A stretch of 64,000 nucleotides of DNA. It comes from Niabella insulamsoli (GTDB taxonomy: Bacteria > Bacteroidota > Bacteroidia > Chitinophagales > Chitinophagaceae). Position 1 is the stretch's first letter; each line of letters starts with the position of its first letter. Positions 43,769 to 52,891 of the stretch are shown in pieces. The stretch spans positions 3,286,001 to 3,350,000 of the forward strand of contig NZ_CP190246.1 of NCBI RefSeq assembly GCF_039652435.2, given 5' to 3'. The notes below the pieces were generated by a model. The model ran no database searches, had not been told where the DNA came from, and saw nothing but the letters and a program-made list of their open reading frames with translations. Made by a program: the position numbers and the translations under genes.

Positions 43769-46700
43769 TTAGGCGGATTTAGGCTTTCTTTTTCGGTAGC
43801 TAATTTTCGTTATCAACACATATAAAACCGGCACAATGAAGATGGCCAGCGAGGTAGCGGCCAGCATACCGCCAAAAACTGTCCAGCCGATGGTTTGCCG
43901 GCTTACAGAAGCCGCGCCCGTGGCGATCATCAGCGGCACAACGCCCAATATAAAGGCCAGCGAGGTCATGATAATAGGCCTTAAACGCAATCGCACCGCC
44001 TGCAAGGTAGCTTGTACCACGTCCATGCCCTTGTCCACCCTTTCTTTGGCAAACTCTACGATCAGAATGGCGTTTTTCGCCGCCAAACCAATCAGGGTGA
44101 TTAACCCAATTTGCGCATAAATATTATTCGACAGTTTCGGTAACAGCGTTAACACCAGTATCGATCCGAAAGCGCCCACCGGCACTGCTAATAAAACTGA
44201 AAAAGGCACCGACCAGCTTTCGTAGAGCGCTGCCAGGAATAAAAATACAAACACGATCGAGATACCAAAAATGATGATTTGCTGATCACCGGCGGCTATT
44301 TCTTCCCGGCTCATGCCCGAAAATTCGTAACCATAACCGGCAGGCAGGGTTTCAGCCGCTTCTCTCAACGCGTCAATCGCTTCACCGCTGCTGAATCCAT
44401 CTTTTGGAGAACCGTTGATCTCCACCGATCTAAATACATTATAGTGAGAAATCACAGCCGGCGCTTCGATCAGCTCGGTTTTCACAAGCATATTCAGCGG
44501 AACCATATTGCCCATACTGTTTTTAACGTAATAATCTTTTAAATTATCGAGCGATCCCCGATATTCGTAAGCAGCCTGAGACATTACCCTGAAATTGCGC
44601 CCGTAGATGTTAAAGTCGTTTACATAGCTGCTTCCGAGGAAATTGGAAAGGGTGGTATACACTTCCGCTACGTTTACTCCCATCTTTTTGGCCAGTTCTT
44701 TATCCACATTCAAACGATAGCTCGGCGTTCGCGCATTAAAAAACGTAAAGGCACGGCCGATAGCCGGCTTTGAATTAACTGTTTGGAGAAATTTTGTAGC
44801 CACAGCTTCAAACTTCTTCACGTCGTCGGTGGAACCGGTTTGCTGCAATTGAAATGAAAAACCTGCTGTTGCGCCGAGGCCTGGAATGGCTGGCGGCGCA
44901 ATCGGCATAATGCGCGCTTCTTTAATATCTTTGGTGGAAGCGATCACCTTTCCGATCACGGCGTTCACATGGTGCTCCGCCCCTTTCCTTTCGTCCCAGC
45001 TTTTAAGTTTTACGAACATCGTACCTACATTCGACTTGCTACTAAAGCTCACGATATTCAATCCTGCCAAACCACCTACTACATCCACTTCAGGCAAAGC
45101 TTCTACTTTGGCCATGATCGTTTTGATCATCTCAATGCTTCTCGTGGTGCTCGTACCCTCGGGCAGTTCGTAAGTCACATACATCCGACCTTCATCTTCA
45201 ATAGGAATAAACCCGGACGGCTTTGTTTTAAAGAGCAGGATCATAGCAACGATTAAACCGATGAGCAGCGTTACTACATAAGGCGTTTTACGGATCCATT
45301 TCGCCACACTTCTTGTGTAGCCTAGGGTTACTTTATTAAACCATTTATTAAATCTTTCAAAAAAGCGGTCTAGTATATTGCCTTTTTTTCCTGTTGTATC
45401 GGTAGGTTTTAGCAAGAGCATGCTCAGCGCAGGAGTGAGCGACAGGGCCACAAAAGCTGACAGTAAAACCGAAACGGCAATGGTAATTGCAAACTGTTGA
45501 TATAACCGGCCTACGATACCGGGAATAAACCCAACAGGTATAAAAACTGCCGCCAGAATCAGCGCAATAGCAATTACCGGCGCAGATATTTCTTTCATGG
45601 CCTTAACGGTCGCGTCTTTCGGCGACATGCCCCGGCTATCGATATTATGTTGGATAGCTTCAACCACCACAATAGCATCATCCACCACAATACCAATAGC
45701 AAGCACAAATGCAAACAGCGTAAGCGTGTTTATCGTGAATCCGAGCAAATTGAAAAATATCAAAGTACCGATGAGCGAAACCGGAATCGCCAGAACCGGA
45801 ATTAACGTGGCGCGCCAGTTTTGAAGAAACAGGAAAACCACTAATACCACCAGCACGAGCGCTTCGATAAGCGTATGCATCACCTCATTGATCGATGTTT
45901 CAACTACGGTCGCGGTTTCCAGGGGCACTTTAAAGTCGATATCCTTGGGAAAGGTAGGACGCAGTTTTTCCAGCGCGTTCATAATGCCTTCGTAAGTATC
46001 GAGCGCATTAGCGCCGGGCGCCTGGTACACCAGCAAAAACGCCGCGGGTTTGCCACTCACAAAAGCATTGATCGAATAATCAAATTTGCCCAACTCCACT
46101 TTAGCGACATCCTTCAGATACACCACACTTCCTTCTGCCGGCCTCGAACGGACAATTATATTTTCAAATTGCTCCGGTGTGTTGATACGACTATTGGTAA
46201 GCAGACTGTATTCAAACACCTGCTGATTCGCCTGTGGGTTTCCTCCGATCGTTCCGGCAGCGGATTGCAGGTTTTGCTCCTGCAAGGCGGCGTTTACTTC
46301 TGCCGGCGAAATGCCTAAAGCAGCCATTTTTGACGGATTCAGCCACACCCGCATACTGAAATCATCAGCGCGGGAAAAAATATCGCCCACGCCTTTTACG
46401 CGCAGCAGCACATCTTTAACGTAGAGGTTGACATAGTTTCCGATAAAGGTTTCATCATGAGTGCCATTGGGAGAATAAAACGCCAGCGCCGTCATGATGC
46501 TGGGGTTTCTTTTACGAACCGTAAGGCCCAGTCTTTTTACCGCGTCGGGCAGGGTGGGCTCGGCCACACTCACACGGTTCTGCACATCAAGCGTTGCAAT
46601 ATTGATATCAGTGCCCACCTCAAAATTCACCGTAATGCTGCTTTGCCCGCTGCTGGTGCTGTTGCTGGTCATATAGGTCATGCCGGGCGTACCATTTATC

Positions 46701-46906
46701 TGCGTTTCCATTGCGGTAGTCGTCGTCTGCTCTACCGTTTGCGCATCGGCCCCGGTAAAGTTGCCCGATACCTGAACGGTGGGCGGCGAAATATCAGGAT
46801 ATTGCGCCACCGGAAGTGTAAGCATTGAAATAATTCCTACCAGCACAATTACAATCGACACCACTATCGCCGTCACCGGCCTTTTTATAAATACGTCTGC
46901 TATCAT
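43769..46906 (-). CDS. RND-family multidrug efflux pump (HAE1, AcrB-like)
   Basis: Inner-membrane proton-driven exporter of 1045 residues. It has the twelve-helix RND layout with two large periplasmic loops. The Asp pair of helix 4 needed for proton transfer is in GIVVDDAIVVVEA (about residue 408), and FIKRPVTAIVVSIV at the N-terminus and SVPFSVLLAVPVGAFG near residue 880 are typical of hydrophobe/amphiphile exporters. Charged residues of heavy-metal RND pumps are not seen. Last gene of a TolC-adaptor-pump operon, 82 bp after the adaptor. The exported compounds cannot be predicted. Confidence 0.93.
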   Translation of the reverse strand: MIADVFIKRPVTAIVVSIVIVLVGIISMLTLPVAQYPDISPPTVQVSGNFTGADAQTVEQTTTTAMETQINGTPGMTYMTSNSTSSGQSSITVNFEVGTDINIATLDVQNRVSVAEPTLPDAVKRLGLTVRKRNPSIMTALAFYSPNGTHDETFIGNYVNLYVKDVLLRVKGVGDIFSRADDFSMRVWLNPSKMAALGISPAEVNAALQEQNLQSAAGTIGGNPQANQQVFEYSLLTNSRINTPEQFENIIVRSRPAEGSVVYLKDVAKVELGKFDYSINAFVSGKPAAFLLVYQAPGANALDTYEGIMNALEKLRPTFPKDIDFKVPLETATVVETSINEVMHTLIEALVLVVLVVFLFLQNWRATLIPVLAIPVSLIGTLIFFNLLGFTINTLTLFAFVLAIGIVVDDAIVVVEAIQHNIDSRGMSPKDATVKAMKEISAPVIAIALILAAVFIPVGFIPGIVGRLYQQFAITIAVSVLLSAFVALSLTPALSMLLLKPTDTTGKKGNILDRFFERFNKWFNKVTLGYTRSVAKWIRKTPYVVTLLIGLIVAMILLFKTKPSGFIPIEDEGRMYVTYELPEGTSTTRSIEMIKTIMAKVEALPEVDVVGGLAGLNIVSFSSKSNVGTMFVKLKSWDERKGAEHHVNAVIGKVIASTKDIKEARIMPIAPPAIPGLGATAGFSFQLQQTGSTDDVKKFEAVATKFLQTVNSKPAIGRAFTFFNARTPSYRLNVDKELAKKMGVNVAEVYTTLSNFLGSSYVNDFNIYGRNFRVMSQAAYEYRGSLDNLKDYYVKNSMGNMVPLNMLVKTELIEAPAVISHYNVFRSVEINGSPKDGFSSGEAIDALREAAETLPAGYGYEFSGMSREEIAAGDQQIIIFGISIVFVFLFLAALYESWSVPFSVLLAVPVGAFGSILVLTLLPKLSNNIYAQIGLITLIGLAAKNAILIVEFAKERVDKGMDVVQATLQAVRLRLRPIIMTSLAFILGVVPLMIATGAASVSRQTIGWTVFGGMLAATSLAIFIVPVLYVLITKISYRKRKPKSA

Positions 46907-46988
46907 TTGTACAATTTCTTGTTTGAAATTTCCTTTTTATCCAACACTTTCACTACATACCCTTTCTGACACTTCATTACATCCAGCA

Positions 46989-48116
46989 TTATTTTTTTGC
47001 CGGCGCCTTTGCTTTTGTGGTGTCGGTTGTTACAACCGCACCCTCTCGCAGGTTCTGAACGCCTTCTGTCACTATCGTTTCTCCAGCCTGCAGGCCTTCC
47101 CTGATCAAAACGTTGGGTCCCAACTGGCGTCCCAAAACAACTTTGCGTTGGGTCACTTTGCTGCTATCGGCCAAAACATACACAAAAAATTCTCCCAGCT
47201 GTTCCACCACCGATTTATAAGGCACCAGGGTTGTACGTGAAGAAGCCGCATTTAAAACGCGAACCGTCGCGCTCATGCCCGCCTTTAACAGGTGGTTGTT
47301 GTTGGGAAAAACAAGCCTTACTTTAATCGCGCCTGTTTGCGCATCCACCGCCCGGTCAATTATTTTAATGCTTCCGTATTGAGGATAAATATCATCTCCA
47401 AAAGCAAGTGAAAAAGTGGAGTCGATTGTGTTTTTGGATTGCTGCAATTTTGAGAAACGGTAAATTTCTTTCTGATCGATTACAAAATCCACTGCCATTG
47501 GATTATCAGTAGAAATGGTATTCAACACCGATTGCCCGGCCACAACCGAGGTACCCAGCCGCGCCTGCGAAATACCGATTGTTCCGCTGAACGGCGCGTA
47601 GATCGTTGCAAAGTTCACGTTGGCCCTTACTGCATTCGCCGAGGCTTTAGCTGCGGCCAATTGCTTTTTGGCAGCCGCCAGCGCTGCATCCGCGTAATCA
47701 ACCTGTTGCTTCGCGATGGCATCCTGCGCGTCTAAGGCATGATAGCGCTCGGCATCTTTCTGCGCTTTAATCAGATTAGTTTCCTGAACAGCAACCTGCG
47801 CCAATGCCGCCTGATAATTCGCCTGGTAGGTTTGCTGATCAATGGTGTATAATTTTTGTCCTTTGGAAACTTTGGCGCCATCCTGAAAATGAATACCAGT
47901 AATATAACCGGTCACCTGAGGCCTGATCTCCGATTGATTGAGCGGCACCAGGGTGGCGGGATATTCATCATAATAAGCTGCGTTGCCGCTTTCAGAAACT
48001 TGCACCACCGATACCGGCACAGCGGCGTTGGCAGGAGCTGCGGTTTGCTTTTTATCCTTGCAGGCCACGAAACTCAGTAATAACGCCGTGGCCATAAATC
48101 CTTTAAAGATATTCAT
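46989..48116 (-). CDS. RND efflux periplasmic adaptor (membrane fusion protein)
   Basis: 375-residue lipoprotein from MNIFKGFMATALLLSFVAC, with a lipobox Cys at about residue 19. It has the AcrA-like order: beta-barrel and lipoyl half motif (RPQVTGYITGIHFQDGAKVSKGQKLYTID, abbreviated here as RPQVTGYI...GQKLYTID), a long alpha-hairpin (about 100-165), the second lipoyl half ATIYAPFSGTIG, and the membrane-proximal domain. An upstream in-frame ATG adds 12 residues and is unlikely. It bridges the pump and the TolC-type channel. Confidence 0.9.
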   Translation of the reverse strand: MNIFKGFMATALLLSFVACKDKKQTAAPANAAVPVSVVQVSESGNAAYYDEYPATLVPLNQSEIRPQVTGYITGIHFQDGAKVSKGQKLYTIDQQTYQANYQAALAQVAVQETNLIKAQKDAERYHALDAQDAIAKQQVDYADAALAAAKKQLAAAKASANAVRANVNFATIYAPFSGTIGISQARLGTSVVAGQSVLNTISTDNPMAVDFVIDQKEIYRFSKLQQSKNTIDSTFSLAFGDDIYPQYGSIKIIDRAVDAQTGAIKVRLVFPNNNHLLKAGMSATVRVLNAASSRTTLVPYKSVVEQLGEFFVYVLADSSKVTQRKVVLGRQLGPNVLIREGLQAGETIVTEGVQNLREGAVVTTDTTKAKAPAKK

Positions 48117-48199
48117 CCGTTTTGCTTTTTTAGTTTGATGATCGCAGGCCATCGCCTGCTTCGAATTAATCTGGTTAGTTATCGATTTTTAATGTTGTA

Positions 48200-49546
48200 T
48201 TATTCTGACCGTATAGCGCCCTCCGCTTTCCTCACATCGATCTTACTGCTCAACAGGCCATAAACCGCATTGAAGTAATTGATTTGGGCCGACCGCAGAT
48301 CGGTTTGCGCTGTAATAAGTTCCAGATAGGTTTTGATCCCTTCCCTGTATTGCAACTCAATAATCCTGTGGACTTCCCGCGCCAGTTCCATATTTTCTTT
48401 CAAAGCCACGTAGTTGGCGAGGTTGGCCCTATATTGAGACATCGCTGTTTTATATTCGCTGCTCGCCTGGTTTTTAAAATTGACAAGATCCCACTCTGTT
48501 TGCTGCACCTGTTTTTCTGCAATGATGATATTATTCTTCCTTTTCCCTCCCTGAAAGATGGGGAAACCAAGTGTCAAGCCTGCATAAGAATTGGGAAAGC
48601 CCTGGTTGTAGAGTTTGGCGAAATCATCATTGAGAAAGTTCCGGATATAAGCGCCATTAGCGGCGACTGAAGGAATATAACTCCATTTATTATAGCTGAC
48701 ATTAGCCTGCTGCAACCGAAGCTGCGCTTGCAATTGCTGATACTCTACCCTGTTGGTATAACTTACAGTTGATGTTGTATCCAAAAAGATTTCTGATTCA
48801 AGTTGTGCGCTGTCATATTCAAAAGTCAGTTCCCGCTCGTCGGGATAGTTGATCAGGTATTTGATATTGGCCGTCTTCGCCTTCAACGCTTCTTCAATTT
48901 CCCTTTTTGAAGCGACGGCATTGTTTAAAGCAATGGTAGCCCTTTGATAATCGGTTTTATCCGTTACCCCCACATCATAGCGCGCACGCGCGTCTTTAAG
49001 GCTGCGCGATAACATGATAATATTTTCTTCGGTGATCTTTCTTTGTTGCTCAGTCGCCAGCAAATCGTAGAAATTTTTTGAAACGTTTGCTACCAAATTA
49101 ATACGAAGATTTTCCGTCTGCTTAGCAGCCGCTTCCCTTACATCCTGCTTAGTACGGCTGGCCAGCAACGCATCGCGGTTGAATATTTGTTGCGAAGCTG
49201 TGAGTTGAAGCGCCGAGGTGTTATTAACGCCAAACCGTACCTGGTTACCTCCAATAATATTAACAGGCAGTTGAAAGTTGCGCTGATATGTATAATTAAA
49301 GTTTAACTGAGGATACCAATCCGCCAAACGGTTTTTAATCTGGAGATCGGTGATTTCCTGATCAAGTGTCGCCTGCCTGACAGAGGGCTGATGTTCGAGC
49401 GCATAATCGATCAGCGCATCGAGGTTGGCCCGCTGTAGCAAAGTGTCGGCTGATGGGGCCTGAGCAGCGGAAATGGAAAAAGAACTAATAAAACTAACAA
49501 TCGTTAGAAATATTTTGGAGTGTACCTTCTTTAAACGAAAAATCAT
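48200..49546 (-). CDS. TolC-family outer membrane efflux protein
   Basis: 448 residues with a signal peptide (MIFRLKKVHSKIFLTIVSF..., cleavage near AAQA). Two long alpha-helical repeats with regular LxxAxxxxL patterning and the NFNYTYQRNF strand (about 80) fit the OEP family. It forms the outer channel of the tripartite exporter. First gene of the operon, 83 bp before the adaptor. An upstream in-frame ATG (13 residues earlier) was not chosen, since the signal peptide begins at this ATG. Confidence 0.9.
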   Translation of the reverse strand: MIFRLKKVHSKIFLTIVSFISSFSISAAQAPSADTLLQRANLDALIDYALEHQPSVRQATLDQEITDLQIKNRLADWYPQLNFNYTYQRNFQLPVNIIGGNQVRFGVNNTSALQLTASQQIFNRDALLASRTKQDVREAAAKQTENLRINLVANVSKNFYDLLATEQQRKITEENIIMLSRSLKDARARYDVGVTDKTDYQRATIALNNAVASKREIEEALKAKTANIKYLINYPDERELTFEYDSAQLESEIFLDTTSTVSYTNRVEYQQLQAQLRLQQANVSYNKWSYIPSVAANGAYIRNFLNDDFAKLYNQGFPNSYAGLTLGFPIFQGGKRKNNIIIAEKQVQQTEWDLVNFKNQASSEYKTAMSQYRANLANYVALKENMELAREVHRIIELQYREGIKTYLELITAQTDLRSAQINYFNAVYGLLSSKIDVRKAEGAIRSE

Positions 49547-49594
49547 AAAACAAAATTTACCCAATGTATCGGTGTCTCGACTCAAACCATTCTA

Positions 49595-49615
49595 AAACAA
49601 TACAACTAATTGTTT
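49595..49615. promoter_or_regulatory. 21-bp inverted repeat upstream of the efflux operon (candidate operator)
   Basis: AAACAAT and ATTGTTT, exact inverted repeats, flank a seven-base spacer, about 50 bp before the TolC-type gene start. Size and position fit a repressor operator of the TetR or MarR kind. No such repressor gene is adjacent. Confidence 0.4.
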
Positions 49616-49912
49616 GTTCAAAAACGAATCTTTTAAGTCGTGCTATTTTTTTCGAGGGCAAGTAATGTCTGAAAAGAAAACATTTTTGACGTCGTTTTCT
49701 CTTTTACCTTGCGTACGTTGACATTATTTGTTTATGAACGATGCACCATACGCTGGGCGACGGGGAAATAAATCTTCCCGCCTGCGTTTATTTAAAATCC
49801 TTTTTAATGGAGATTAAAGCCGGTTTCATGAAAGATTACACTTCATTTTACGCCAATGTAAAGATCAGGATATAGATCTTCTTAGCATCCGCCGGGCGGG
49901 GATCTTGTGAAC

Positions 49913-49940
49913 AAAAACCCCGAAGCAGTGTACTTCGGGG
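49913..49940 (-). terminator. Terminator after thrS
   Basis: On the minus strand CCCCGAAG and CTTCGGGG form an eight-pair GC-rich stem around a seven-base loop, followed by TTTTTG. It lies 10 bp after the thrS stop and separates thrS from the efflux operon. Confidence 0.9.
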
Positions 49941-49950
49941 CCTTATTTAT

Positions 49951-51888
49951 TTAATGATCTGCTTTCTCTTCAATTTCCTTTAGCAGGCCGTTTAGAAATT
50001 CATCAGTAGTTACGGTGCCGGCGTCTCCCTTGCCCTGCCTTCTTACGGACACTAATTGTTCTGTCATTTCCTTTTCACCAACAATCAGCATGTAAGGCAC
50101 TTTGTGAAGCTCGGTATCTCTGATTTTTTTACCGATCTTCTCATTGCGGTCGTCGATTTCGGCACGCACTCTTGCTTTTTTCAATTGCTGCTCCACTTCC
50201 TTTGCGTAGGGCAAATATTTGTCGCTAATCGGCAGCACTTTAACCTGAACCGGCGCTAACCAGGTCGGGAACTTACCTGCATAATGCTCTAACAAGAACC
50301 CAATAAACCGCTCGTGGGTTCCCAAAGGCGCACGATGAATAATCAAAGGCACTTCGGGTTCGTTGTGCTGATTGGTAAAGCTAAGGTTAAAACGGCGCCC
50401 CTGTGCAAAATCAACCTGGTTGGTGGCCAGCGTAAACTCGCGGCCTATTGCGCTCCAAATCTGCACATCGATTTTAGGGCCGTAGAAAGCGCCTTCACCC
50501 TTTACTTCTACATAAGGAATATTGCTTTCGATTAATACATCGCGAACTAAAGCTTCTGTTTCGAGCCAAAGCTCGGGCTCGTTTATATATTTCTGGCCCA
50601 ACTTTTCAGGGTCGTGCAAACTAAGCCGCATGATATATTTATCGATACCAAATATCTTAAAGTACTTTAAATACATTTCATTCACCGCGCGAAATTCGTC
50701 AGCAAACTGTTCTTTGGTGCAATAGATATGTGCATCGTTCATGTGCAAACATCTCACGCGCATCAGGCCAAATAATTCGCCGCTTTGTTCATACCGATAA
50801 CAGGTTCCATATTCTGCGATGCGATACGGCAGATCGCGATAGCTCTTAGGCTCTGCATCAAATATTTTGTGATGATGCGGGCAGTTCATTGCTTTCAGGT
50901 AATATTTTTCCCCGTCCAACTCCATTGGCGGATACATGCTATCGGCATAATAAGGCAAGTGCCCGCTTGTCACATACATGCTTTCCTTGGCGATATGGGG
51001 CGTCACCACTCTTTTGTAGCCAGCATCTTCTTCCGTTTCCTTAGCCAGTTTCTCAAGCTCTTCAATAATCACCGTTCCGTTCGGCAGCCAAAGCGGTAAA
51101 CCCTGGCCTACCATATCATCCATAGTAAAAATGCCCAACTCTTTGCCCAACTTGCGATGGTCGCGCTTTTTGGCTTCTTCGAGCATCGCCAGATGTTCGT
51201 CGAGTTCTTTTTGGTTGGGAAAACTAATGCCATAAACGCGGGTTAGCATTTTATTTTTCTCATCGCCCTTCCAATAAGCGCCGGCCACACTGGTTAACTT
51301 CACCGCTTTAATGATGCCAGTAGCCGGGATATGCGGCCCGCGGCAGAGGTCGGTAAAATTGCCCTGGTTATAAAAGGTAATCTCCCCGTCGTTTAAATTA
51401 TTAAGCAGGTCTAATTTATATTCATCTCCTTTTTCTGAGAAATATTGTATGGCATCAGACTTCGAAATTTCCTTTCTGGTGTAAACATTATTCGCCTTCG
51501 CCAGTTCATTCATTTTCTTTTCAAGCGCAGCCAGGTCTTCTTCAGACAATTTGCGGTCGCCCAAATCCATATCATAATAAAAACCGCCGGTATCCAACGC
51601 CGGGCCAACCCAAAATTTAACGCCGGGATAGGCGGCTTCCACAGCCTCCGCCATCAGGTGGGCAGAAGAATGCCAAAAAGTTTTCTTACCGTCGGCATCG
51701 GCCCAGGTTAACAAAAACAGTTCCGCGTCATTGTTAATAGGACGCGTTGCATCCCAAACCTCTCCATTTACTTTGGCGGCAATAACTTTGCGTGCCAGCC
51801 CTTCTGAAATTGATTTTGCAATACCCAGCGCGTTGACGCCTGCTTCAAACTCCTTTTTTGCTCCGTCCGGAAAAGTGATTGTAATCAT
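49951..51888 (-). CDS. thrS: Threonyl-tRNA synthetase
   Basis: Class II synthetase that charges tRNA-Thr. Domain order: N-terminal TGS domain (about residues 1-60), the second additional domain with HSSAH (about 73-77) that edits mischarged Ser, the catalytic core with the zinc-site MNCPHHHK (about 335) and the class II motif 2 YRYEQSGE, and the C-terminal anticodon-binding domain (about 540-640). Length of 645 is normal. In many bacteria thrS is followed by infC, rpmI and rplT; here the RND operon lies between thrS and infC. Confidence 0.97.
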   Translation of the reverse strand: MITITFPDGAKKEFEAGVNALGIAKSISEGLARKVIAAKVNGEVWDATRPINNDAELFLLTWADADGKKTFWHSSAHLMAEAVEAAYPGVKFWVGPALDTGGFYYDMDLGDRKLSEEDLAALEKKMNELAKANNVYTRKEISKSDAIQYFSEKGDEYKLDLLNNLNDGEITFYNQGNFTDLCRGPHIPATGIIKAVKLTSVAGAYWKGDEKNKMLTRVYGISFPNQKELDEHLAMLEEAKKRDHRKLGKELGIFTMDDMVGQGLPLWLPNGTVIIEELEKLAKETEEDAGYKRVVTPHIAKESMYVTSGHLPYYADSMYPPMELDGEKYYLKAMNCPHHHKIFDAEPKSYRDLPYRIAEYGTCYRYEQSGELFGLMRVRCLHMNDAHIYCTKEQFADEFRAVNEMYLKYFKIFGIDKYIMRLSLHDPEKLGQKYINEPELWLETEALVRDVLIESNIPYVEVKGEGAFYGPKIDVQIWSAIGREFTLATNQVDFAQGRRFNLSFTNQHNEPEVPLIIHRAPLGTHERFIGFLLEHYAGKFPTWLAPVQVKVLPISDKYLPYAKEVEQQLKKARVRAEIDDRNEKIGKKIRDTELHKVPYMLIVGEKEMTEQLVSVRRQGKGDAGTVTTDEFLNGLLKEIEEKADH

Positions 51889-52128
51889 ATTAATGAAACT
51901 CGTAGAAAATTAAAAAGTTTGCTAAATTAATAAACTATCGCGAGAGCATGAGGTAATAATCTAAAATACCCCTTTAAAAAGAAAAATCGCCGCTAAATCT
52001 AGCACGTACGGACCATTGTTGAAAATAATCCCTTTGCTGCTGTTATCGTTGAGCTAGTTGTTTTTACTAACCTGATATTGTTTGGCACGGTTTTTCATCT
52101 TAATACCCCAACTACTAAACCCTACAAC

Positions 52129-52821
52129 ATGAAAAAATTATGTTACGCGACCATCTTTTTCCTGACGCTGTCGGTCACAAGTCAAGCCCAGGGCTGGGCG
52201 ATTAGCGATAAAGTAATGGTTGGGCATAGCTGGACCGTTGGTAACCGAAATAATGAAGACCTTAAGTATGCCTTTCACCCAACCGTTGCTTTTGGGCGAT
52301 CGGCGTATTACAATTTTAACGACAACGTGGCCATCGGGCTTGGTACTTTTTTCAGCTCCGAGGGCGGCACCTTTAAAATCGACAATGACACGGAAGCGGA
52401 TAAAGCCAAACAGCGCATGAATTATATCCGTCTGCCACTGGGAGCTATGTTTACGCTGGGAGACCCCTCCAACAGAGTGCGACCACGCATCGGCCTCGGC
52501 GGCTCGGTAGGCTTTTTAGTCGGCGGTAAAACATATGCGATTAGCGACGACGATGTGTTTGCAGGCGCTAAAACCACAAGAGTGATGAGTACCAAAGTTG
52601 ACGCCGGCGCCAATGCATCATTAGGATTCGCAGTTCGGGTAACCGAAGGCTTTACCATCAATCATGATGTGAATTATTATCATGGTCTTGTTGAAAACAA
52701 ATACGACGCTGATTTAAACTCATTTACACATCGCAATATTGGCCTGAGTTTAGGCTTTACGATCACCGGCAATGCGATGAAAAGGTGGAAAGGAAAAATG
52801 AAAGGCATGCATAAGGACTAA
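52129..52821 (+). CDS. Outer-membrane beta-barrel protein, small
   Basis: 230 residues with a signal peptide (MKKLCYATIFFLTLSVTSQAQG, cleavage after QAQ). The mature part alternates short amphipathic strands and Gly/Asp turns, including RIGLGGSVGFLVGGKTY and FTHRNIGLSLGFTI near the C-terminus, typical of eight-strand OmpA/OmpX-like barrels of Bacteroidota. An upstream start adding 17 residues has no support. The last residues (WKGKMKGMHKD) are basic and not a typical barrel terminus. Function unknown. It is divergent from thrS and convergent with smc. Confidence 0.75.
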   Translation: MKKLCYATIFFLTLSVTSQAQGWAISDKVMVGHSWTVGNRNNEDLKYAFHPTVAFGRSAYYNFNDNVAIGLGTFFSSEGGTFKIDNDTEADKAKQRMNYIRLPLGAMFTLGDPSNRVRPRIGLGGSVGFLVGGKTYAISDDDVFAGAKTTRVMSTKVDAGANASLGFAVRVTEGFTINHDVNYYHGLVENKYDADLNSFTHRNIGLSLGFTITGNAMKRWKGKMKGMHKD

Positions 52822-52842
52822 AATTATTATCTATGAAAACTC

Positions 52843-52873
52843 AAAAGCCGCTACTCAAAAAGAAGCGGCTTTT
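52843..52873. terminator. Terminator between the barrel protein gene and smc
   Basis: AAAAGCCGCT and AGCGGCTTTT form a ten-pair stem around an eleven-base loop, with T-runs on both strands between converging genes. Confidence 0.85.
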
Positions 52874-52891
52874 TTAGTATCTATTTTTTTA

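Larger units (their letters stand above)
49547..49950. other. Intergenic region between thrS and the efflux operon
   Basis: A 404-bp stretch with no supported gene. It holds the thrS terminator at the right, the candidate operator near the efflux operon, and the probable efflux promoter. I see no exact TAnnTTTG box in it. A 44-codon frame on the plus strand was rejected. Confidence 0.6.

Noticed and set aside
49741..49875. 44-codon plus-strand frame between thrS and the efflux operon
   Set aside because: No exact promoter, no terminator, no recognised motif; likely chance in AT-rich intergenic DNA.
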